Of a DNA stretch of 64,000 bases, positions 59,033 through 64,000 are shown piece after piece. The notes below the pieces were generated by a model. That model did not search any database. It saw only the letters and a program-made list of their open reading frames with translations, and was not told the DNA's origin. Every line of letters begins with the position of its first letter. Within the stretch, counting starts at the first letter, position 1. The DNA is from Actinoplanes couchii (GTDB lineage Bacteria > Actinomycetota > Actinomycetes > Mycobacteriales > Micromonosporaceae), in assembly GCF_016862075.1 (NCBI RefSeq), contig NZ_BOMG01000048.1, positions 62,001 through 126,000 on the forward strand, read 5' to 3'. The position numbers and the translations under genes were made by a program.

Positions 59033-60035
59033 GACGGTCGCCGTGAAACTCACCGCCAAGGACTTCAAGTCCGACCAGGAGGTGCGCTGGTGCCCCGGCT
59101 GCGGGGACTACGCGATCCTCGCCGCGGTGCAGCAGTTCATGCCCGAGCTGGGCCTCCCCCGGGAGAACATCGTGTTCGTCTCCGGGATCGGTTGCTCGTC
59201 CCGGTTCCCGTACTACATGAACACCTACGGGATGCACTCGATCCACGGGCGGGCCCCGGCCATCGCGACCGGGCTGTCCGCGTCCCGCCCCGACCTGAGC
59301 GTCTGGGTGGTGACCGGGGACGGCGACGCGCTGTCGATCGGCGGCAACCACCTGATCCACGCGCTGCGGCGCAACGTGAACATCAAGATCCTGCTGTTCA
59401 ACAACCGGATCTACGGGCTCACCAAGGGGCAGTACTCACCGACCTCGGAACTCGGCAAGATCACCAAGTCGACGCCGGCCGGGTCGGCGGACTCGCCGTT
59501 CAACCCGCTGTCGCTGGCCCTCGGCGCGGAGGCGACCTTCGTGGCCCGGACCATCGACTCCGACCGCAAACACCTGCAGTCGGTGCTGCGGGCCGCCGCG
59601 GCGCACGAGGGCTCGGCGTTCGTCGAGATCTACCAGAACTGCAACATCTTCAACGACGGCGCCTTCGAGCTGGTCAAGGACCCGTCGACCCGGGACGAGC
59701 ACCTGATCCGGCTGGAACAGGGCGAGCCGATCACGGTCGGCGGCCTGAACGTCGTGCACCCGGAGGGCAGCTTCGGCCTGAAGGTGCAGGAGGGCGGCAC
59801 CCCGATCGTCCACGACGCGACCGTGGAGGATCCGGCGTACGCGTTCGCGCTGAGCCGCCTCTCCGGCTCCGATCTGGGCACCACCCCGATCGGCGTCTTC
59901 CGCAACGTGCAGCGCCCGTCCTACGACGAGATCGTCCGCAAGCAGGTCCACGACGCGAAGGCCCAGGCCACCGGCACCCCGGACCAGATGCTCGACGACC
60001 TCCTGAACACCGGCGACACCTGGACCATCATCTAA
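59025..60035 (+). CDS. korB: 2-oxoacid:ferredoxin oxidoreductase subunit beta
   Basis: 336 residues. Cluster/TPP features: VRWCPGCGDYAILAAVQQFM near the N-terminus, VSGIGCSSRFPYYMNTYGMH, and the thiamine motif WVVTGDGDALSIGGNHLIHA. NNRIYGLTKGQYSPTS and QNCNIFNDGAF follow. A fourth cluster cysteine is in QNCNIF. Operates with KorA as an alternative to 2-oxoglutarate dehydrogenase. The 3' end overlaps the convergent phospholipase gene by 4 bp. Confidence 0.96.
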   Translation: MAETVAVKLTAKDFKSDQEVRWCPGCGDYAILAAVQQFMPELGLPRENIVFVSGIGCSSRFPYYMNTYGMHSIHGRAPAIATGLSASRPDLSVWVVTGDGDALSIGGNHLIHALRRNVNIKILLFNNRIYGLTKGQYSPTSELGKITKSTPAGSADSPFNPLSLALGAEATFVARTIDSDRKHLQSVLRAAAAHEGSAFVEIYQNCNIFNDGAFELVKDPSTRDEHLIRLEQGEPITVGGLNVVHPEGSFGLKVQEGGTPIVHDATVEDPAYAFALSRLSGSDLGTTPIGVFRNVQRPSYDEIVRKQVHDAKAQATGTPDQMLDDLLNTGDTWTII

Positions 60036-60460
60036 CTCCGGTACGCCGTCGGCGGGATCAGGCGGACCGTCTCGAAGTAGGTGAAAGCGGTGGCGTTGCA
60101 GAAGGGCTGGGCGGACAGGCGGCGGGCGTCGCAGATGCGGCGCAGGTCGGCCCGGAAGACCTCGTCCAGGCGTTTCTTGTGCCGGGGCAGGGTGGTCCGG
60201 TAATTGCGGTAACCGAAGTCGTGGTGGCGGCACGCGTCGGCGAAGTCGAACCCGAACGGCTTCTCCGGGGCCCTCGTGCACCTGTCGGTGGACCAGTCGA
60301 AGCGGTAGGCGGACCAGCGCTCGCGGTCGGCCCGGGCGGCTTTCCACGCGGCGGTGCTCTCCGCGGTCGGCCGGGTCCACCGGGCCAGCACCTCGGCCCG
60401 GTCGGCGGGCACCGGGAGCATCGTGGACAGGACTGCCGCCACGGTCATTACCAGGGGCAT
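60032..60460 (-). CDS. secreted prokaryotic phospholipase A2
   Basis: 142 residues from ATG 60460, with GGAG upstream. A short signal peptide (MPLVMTVAAVLSTMLPVPAD) precedes a domain with STDRCTRAPEKPFGFDFADA then CRHHDFGYRNYRTTLP, the His-Asp catalytic signature of the bacterial/fungal phospholipase A2 family. Two Cys pairs (C...C around the active-site helix; CDARR...FCNAT) can form disulfides. Hydrolyses the sn-2 ester of phospholipids outside the cell. Confidence 0.92.
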   Translation of the reverse strand: MPLVMTVAAVLSTMLPVPADRAEVLARWTRPTAESTAAWKAARADRERWSAYRFDWSTDRCTRAPEKPFGFDFADACRHHDFGYRNYRTTLPRHKKRLDEVFRADLRRICDARRLSAQPFCNATAFTYFETVRLIPPTAYRS

Positions 60461-60528
60461 GTGTGATCTCCGCGAGCGGCCGGGGCGTGGATGTGATGTC
60501 CTACCGATGAGAGCTCAAGCTTGACGGT

Positions 60529-60534
60529 TAAGGT
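60529..60534 (+). promoter_or_regulatory. leaderless-type -10 element TAAGGT
   Basis: TAAGGT lies 6 nt before a GTG at 60541 that opens a 5-codon ORF, not before the channel ATG at 60555. Confidence 0.5.
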
Positions 60535-60540
60535 GATCGC

Positions 60541-60558
60541 GTGCAGGCCGTTCCATGA
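60541..60558 (+). CDS. possible 5-residue leader peptide ORF
   Basis: GTG CAG GCC GTT CCA TGA. The TGA overlaps the ATG (60555) of the channel gene as ATGA, which would couple translation of the channel to this leaderless mini-ORF. No Shine-Dalgarno is obvious for the channel itself. Confidence 0.4.
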   Translation: MQAVP

Positions 60559-61571
60559 TTCATCTACCTGTGGTCCGTCAGGGACCGTTGAGGGCCCTCG
60601 GGGTCCGGCTGTTGATGGCGTGTTCCCTGGTTCTGGTCGCGGTCGCGGTGATCTATTCGGACCGCGACGGCTATCGGGACGTCAACGAGGACGGGCTGAC
60701 CCTGCTCGACTGCTTCTACTACGCGGTCGTCTCGCTCTCCACCACCGGCTACGGCGACATCACGCCGGCGACTCAGGGCGCCCGCCTGGTGAACGTCCTG
60801 TTCATCACGCCCGCCCGGGTCCTCTTCCTGATCATCCTGGTCGGTACGACACTGGAAGTGCTGACCGACCAGTACCGCAAGGGCCTGCGCGTCGCCCGGT
60901 GGAGGAGCAAGTTGAAGGACCACGTGATCATCTGCGGTTACGGCACCAAGGGCCGGGCCGCGGTCGCCGCGCTGCTGGAGACCGGGTACGAGAAGAACCG
61001 CATCGTCATCGTCGAGAACCGTGAGGGTGGCGTCCGGCAGGCCCGGGCCGGCGGTTTTGTGGTGATCGAGGGTGATGCCACCCGCTCGGCGGTGCTGAAC
61101 GAGGCAGACGTGAAAAATGCCAAATCGGTCATCATCGCGACTGATCGTGACGAAGCCTCGGTTCTGATCACCCTCACCGTCCGCCAGCTGACCGCCGGCC
61201 AGGTCCGGATCATCGCCGCGGTCCGCGAGCAGGAGAACGCGGCGCTGCTCAAGCAGAGCGGCGCCCACCACGTGATCGTGTCGTCGTCCACGGCCGGCCG
61301 CCTGCTGGGCCTCACCACGACCGCGCCGCCGCTGATCGACGTCGTCGAGGACCTGCTCACCCCCGGCCAGGGCATGGCGCTCGCGATGCGCTCCGCGGAA
61401 CGCGCCGAGGTCGGCCGCAACCCCCGCGAACTCGTCACCCTGGTGGTGGCGCTGATCCGCCGCGGCAAGGTCCTCCCGCTGGGCGGCGAGCAGGCGGTCA
61501 CCATCGAGACCGGCGACCTGCTCGTCTACATCCGCGACGACGAGTCGGTGTCCAACGGGGTCTCGGTCTAA
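60555..61571 (+). CDS. RCK-domain potassium channel (MthK-like)
   Basis: 338 residues. Two transmembrane helices (LLMACSLVLVAVAVIY; FITPARVLFLIILVGTTLEV) flank a pore helix and selectivity filter SLSTTGYGDITPA (near residue 63). A RCK-N/TrkA-N domain follows (VIICGYGTKGRAAVAALLET, then IEGDATRSAVLNEADV), and a RCK-C domain (about 255-332). The C-terminus gates the pore in response to a ligand such as Ca2+ or nucleotide; the ligand is unknown. Confidence 0.94.
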   Translation: MIHLPVVRQGPLRALGVRLLMACSLVLVAVAVIYSDRDGYRDVNEDGLTLLDCFYYAVVSLSTTGYGDITPATQGARLVNVLFITPARVLFLIILVGTTLEVLTDQYRKGLRVARWRSKLKDHVIICGYGTKGRAAVAALLETGYEKNRIVIVENREGGVRQARAGGFVVIEGDATRSAVLNEADVKNAKSVIIATDRDEASVLITLTVRQLTAGQVRIIAAVREQENAALLKQSGAHHVIVSSSTAGRLLGLTTTAPPLIDVVEDLLTPGQGMALAMRSAERAEVGRNPRELVTLVVALIRRGKVLPLGGEQAVTIETGDLLVYIRDDESVSNGVSV

Positions 61572-61975
61572 AAAGCACCCCTCTTCTGGTACGCCACGCG
61601 GCTCCACAACCGCAGTCGGCCCGCGCTGTCCCGTCACGCGCGGCCGGCGGTCCGCACGGCCGACCCGCGACCGCCGGGCCGGACGCGGTGGTCACCGGAA
61701 CGGGGCGCGCGTTCTTCAGCGGTGACAGCTCTCGGCGCGAGTCAGGCCTGGAGTCGCCCGGGCGGTTCGCCGAGATCGGTGTCACCGCACGCGTTCGCGT
61801 GACCCACTGCCAACGGTTCGCACTGCCCGTGACCACCGCAGCGGCTCGCGCTGCCCGGGACCACCGCATACGCCCGGCGGTCGCGGGTCGGCCGTGAGGG
61901 TCGCCCACCTCGCGTGACGGGACAGAGCGTGCCGCCTGCGGCTGTGGGGCCGTTTGGCGTACCAGAAGAAGAGGT
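61572..61975. repeat. long inverted repeat, family B
   Basis: Arms at 61585-61679 and 61872-61966 are 95 bp each, about 13 mismatches by hand alignment, separated by 192 bp. The left end reads TCTGGTACGCCACGCGGC. The interior contains a 28-bp direct duplication (TTCGCACTGCCCGTGACCAC and variant). It fills the space between the convergent stop codons at 61571 and 61976. A related, single-arm copy is at 43758. Confidence 0.85.
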
Positions 61976-64000
61976 TTATCGGATTATCTGGGCGAAGCGG
62001 ACGGCTCCGTTTTCCAGGTCGGGGTGTTCGACCGCCAGCGCCATCGCGACTATCCGGTCGAAGCCCAGCCCGGCGCCGTCGGCGTAGGCCTCGTCGAACG
62101 CGGCGTCACCCAGGAACTCGCGCAACGACGACTGGCGGGCGGACCAGAAGGCGCCGAACGATTCGGTGCGCCGGGCACCGCACGCCGCCTCGGCGCCACC
62201 GAACAGGACCGTCGCGGTCGCCGGATCGCCGCCGGAGGCGCAGCGCACCGCGATCGCGGCCACCGCGTCGGCGGCGGCACCCCGGAAACCGTGCCGCAGG
62301 CGGGAGCGCAACGCCACCACCAGGTGATCGTGGGCGGCCACCAGGTCACCCCGGCGGAGCGCCACCATGCCGAGCAGCCAGTCCACCGTCCGGCGGCCAC
62401 GATCCTCGGGACGGGCCGCCTCCAGATGACGGGCCGCGCCCAGCAACTCGGCGGCCTCGGTGAGCGCCTCGCGCCGCCACAACAGCTCGGCCAGGGTCAG
62501 CACGGCCGGGAACGCCGCGTTCGGCACGCCGGAGCGTTCCGCCTCGGCTATCACCTGACGACACTCGCTCTCGGCGTCCGGATCGTCGCTGGACAGCGTC
62601 AACCGGACCGCGCGGACCCGGACCAGCAGCGCCGGATCCCCGGCACCACCGGCCTCGGACTCGGCGCGGGCCAGGAAACGTTCCCGCTCGGCCCGCTCGT
62701 CGGCCAGCCCGGCATGCACCAGATAGGCCCGCGCCAGATCCGCGGCGGGAATCCGGTCCTCGGTGGCCGACAGGTGCCGGTACAGCACGGCCAGCAGCTC
62801 ACGACCCTCACGGCGGGCGTCGTCGTGTTCCCGCCACCACGGTTCCAGCGCCGCGGCCAGCCGCAGACCGGCCGGCACGTCACCGGAGGCCGCGGCCCAG
62901 CGCAACGCCGCCTGCCACTCCGGCACCAGCGGGCCCAGCTCGGTGAGCGACACCGTCCGCACCTGGTCGTCGGCGTCCACCGCGGCCCGGTCCAGCGCGT
63001 GCAACGCCCAGGTCAGGTGACTCGCCCGGGACTCGGGTTCGTCACCGACCGCCGCCAGCTGGCGCAGCGCGTACGCCCGGACCTGATCCGACATCCGGTA
63101 ACTCGGACCGGGCGCCACCTCGACCAGCGACTTGTCGGCCAGCTCGGAGAGCGCCCCGAGCGCACCCGGATCACACCACTCCACCGTCGACAGATCGACC
63201 GGCCCGGCGAACACCGCGAGCCGCCGCAACAGACCCGCGGCCCGGCCACCCAGCGTCCGGTACGACCAGGCCAGATTGTTGGCCAGACTCGCGTGCCGGC
63301 CGTCACCGGCGGCATCGTTGTCCAGCGCGCCCAGCGGATCGTCCAGACGGCGGGCCAACTGCTCGGCGGGCAGCAGCCGCAACCGGGCGGCCGCCAACTG
63401 GATCGCCAGCGGCGACCCCTCCAGCCGGGCCGCCAACCGGGCCAACTGCTGGTCACCGTCACCGGGGCGACCGCCCTGTGCCGCCGCCGCACGGTCCCGG
63501 AGCAGCGCGAACGCGTCCGCCGGAGCCAGCGGCGGAATCCGCCACACGGTCTCCCCCGGCAACGCCAGCGGCGCCCGGCCGGTGGCCAGCACATCCAGCC
63601 GGCGGCACCGGCTGAGCAGCCGGTGCGCCAGCGTCGCGGTCAACGCCGGCGCGGCGTCACAGGTCTGCACGATCACCAGCATCCGGCGCTCGGCGCAATG
63701 CTCCACCACCGTGTCGATCATCGGCCGGCCCGGTTCCGGGCGCAGACCCAGAGCGGCGGCCAACGCGACCGGCAGACCCTGCGCCGCGGTCGCGGCATCG
63801 ATCGTCCACACCCCGCCCGGGTACGCCGAAAGCAACTGCTCGCCCACCGCGCTGGTCAACCGGGTCTTACCGGAGCCGCCCGGGCCGACCACCGTGACCA
63901 GGCGATTCCGGCTGATCAGCTCGGCCAGCTCGGCGGCCTCGGCCCGGCGCCCCACGAACGGGCTGTGCTCGGCCGGCAGATTGTGCCGCGGCGCCTGACC
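61976..64000 (-). CDS. NB-ARC/AfsR-type ATP-binding regulator, start beyond the window
   Basis: About 674 codons; the reading frame is open through the right edge (NLPAEHSPFVGRRAEAAELA before the first in-window GTG), so the N-terminus, probably with a DNA-binding or SARP/LuxR-linked part, is missing. STAND-type ATPase: Walker A VVGPGGSGKTRLTSAV, then LATGRAPLALPGETVWRIPP. The usual Walker B LVLDNCE reads LVIVQTCD, so the acidic residue is absent. The C-terminal half is TPR-like helical repeats. The ligand and regulon are unknown. Confidence 0.85.
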   Translation of the reverse strand, partial: GQAPRHNLPAEHSPFVGRRAEAAELAELISRNRLVTVVGPGGSGKTRLTSAVGEQLLSAYPGGVWTIDAATAAQGLPVALAAALGLRPEPGRPMIDTVVEHCAERRMLVIVQTCDAAPALTATLAHRLLSRCRRLDVLATGRAPLALPGETVWRIPPLAPADAFALLRDRAAAAQGGRPGDGDQQLARLAARLEGSPLAIQLAAARLRLLPAEQLARRLDDPLGALDNDAAGDGRHASLANNLAWSYRTLGGRAAGLLRRLAVFAGPVDLSTVEWCDPGALGALSELADKSLVEVAPGPSYRMSDQVRAYALRQLAAVGDEPESRASHLTWALHALDRAAVDADDQVRTVSLTELGPLVPEWQAALRWAAASGDVPAGLRLAAALEPWWREHDDARREGRELLAVLYRHLSATEDRIPAADLARAYLVHAGLADERAERERFLARAESEAGGAGDPALLVRVRAVRLTLSSDDPDAESECRQVIAEAERSGVPNAAFPAVLTLAELLWRREALTEAAELLGAARHLEAARPEDRGRRTVDWLLGMVALRRGDLVAAHDHLVVALRSRLRHGFRGAAADAVAAIAVRCASGGDPATATVLFGGAEAACGARRTESFGAFWSARQSSLREFLGDAAFDEAYADGAGLGFDRIVAMALAVEHPDLENGAVRFAQIIR

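Overview
The window reads as a chromosomal segment of a high-GC filamentous actinobacterium, most likely Micromonosporaceae (Actinoplanes-like). The grounds are very high G+C at third codon positions, frequent GTG starts, many actinobacteria-specific families (GlpR/SepX, DUF3117, DUF6758, FmdB/Ruc, KorAB, Rv2578c-type radical SAM) and gene order that follows two Mycobacterium tuberculosis stretches as I remember them (Rv0991c-Rv1010 and Rv1209-Rv1232c). No phage or insertion-sequence gene was seen, and one tRNA gene (Ala, CGC) is present.

Layout. 0-11 kb: translation and cell-envelope housekeeping (rsmA, tatD, metG, rsmI, pmt), interrupted by two paralogous secreted PKD proteins. 11-15.5 kb: a surface-polysaccharide unit (Pro/Ser-rich membrane protein plus a deacetylase-glycosyltransferase fusion) convergent with a degenerate GAF histidine kinase. 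15.5-18 kb: DUF2199, GNAT, a toxin-antitoxin-like pair and tRNA-Ala. 18-22 kb: the galU-glp-rimJ-glpR operon linked to sugar activation and cell division. 22-30 kb: diguanylate cyclase, a 5-formyl-THF cyclo-ligase with a large low-complexity insertion, the CIRCE-preceded FmdB/Ruc gene, a SAF-domain protein, then gene-poor DNA packed with tandem repeats. 29-36 kb: FurA-like regulator with an MpaB-type oxygenase, RecB-like nuclease, MarC, PHP phosphatase, a small membrane protein plus PH-domain protein, DUF6758 and TrmH. 36-45 kb: thioredoxin, an SOS-box-preceded radical SAM gene carrying an intein, CoA-binding protein, DUF4190, SDR, lipoprotein, EamA transporter, HAD and PhzF. 45-57 kb: MgtE_N/CBS-DUF1003-mrp, tatB, htrA, O-methyltransferase, pepA, DUF3117, paaX-echA, tag, SRPBCC, DivIVA-like, an orphan nuoA. 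57-64 kb: korAB, secreted phospholipase A2, K+ channel, a long inverted repeat and the start-truncated NB-ARC/AfsR-like regulator.

Three genome-level patterns stand out. (1) Many genes have a TANNNT hexamer 6-8 nt upstream of the start codon, the signature of leaderless transcription. In several cases that hexamer overlaps the stop codon of the gene before. (2) At least five genes carry an imperfect tandem duplication spanning their stop codon. (3) Two dispersed inverted-repeat families sit between genes. The strongest single-locus observations are the intein placed exactly at the third cysteine of the radical-SAM cluster motif behind a LexA-type box, the about 100-residue Pro/Ser/Asp-rich insertion inside the cyclo-ligase catalytic domain, and a CIRCE element in front of the FmdB/Ruc gene. 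All assignments are from reading the sequence by eye; no database or folding calculation was run.
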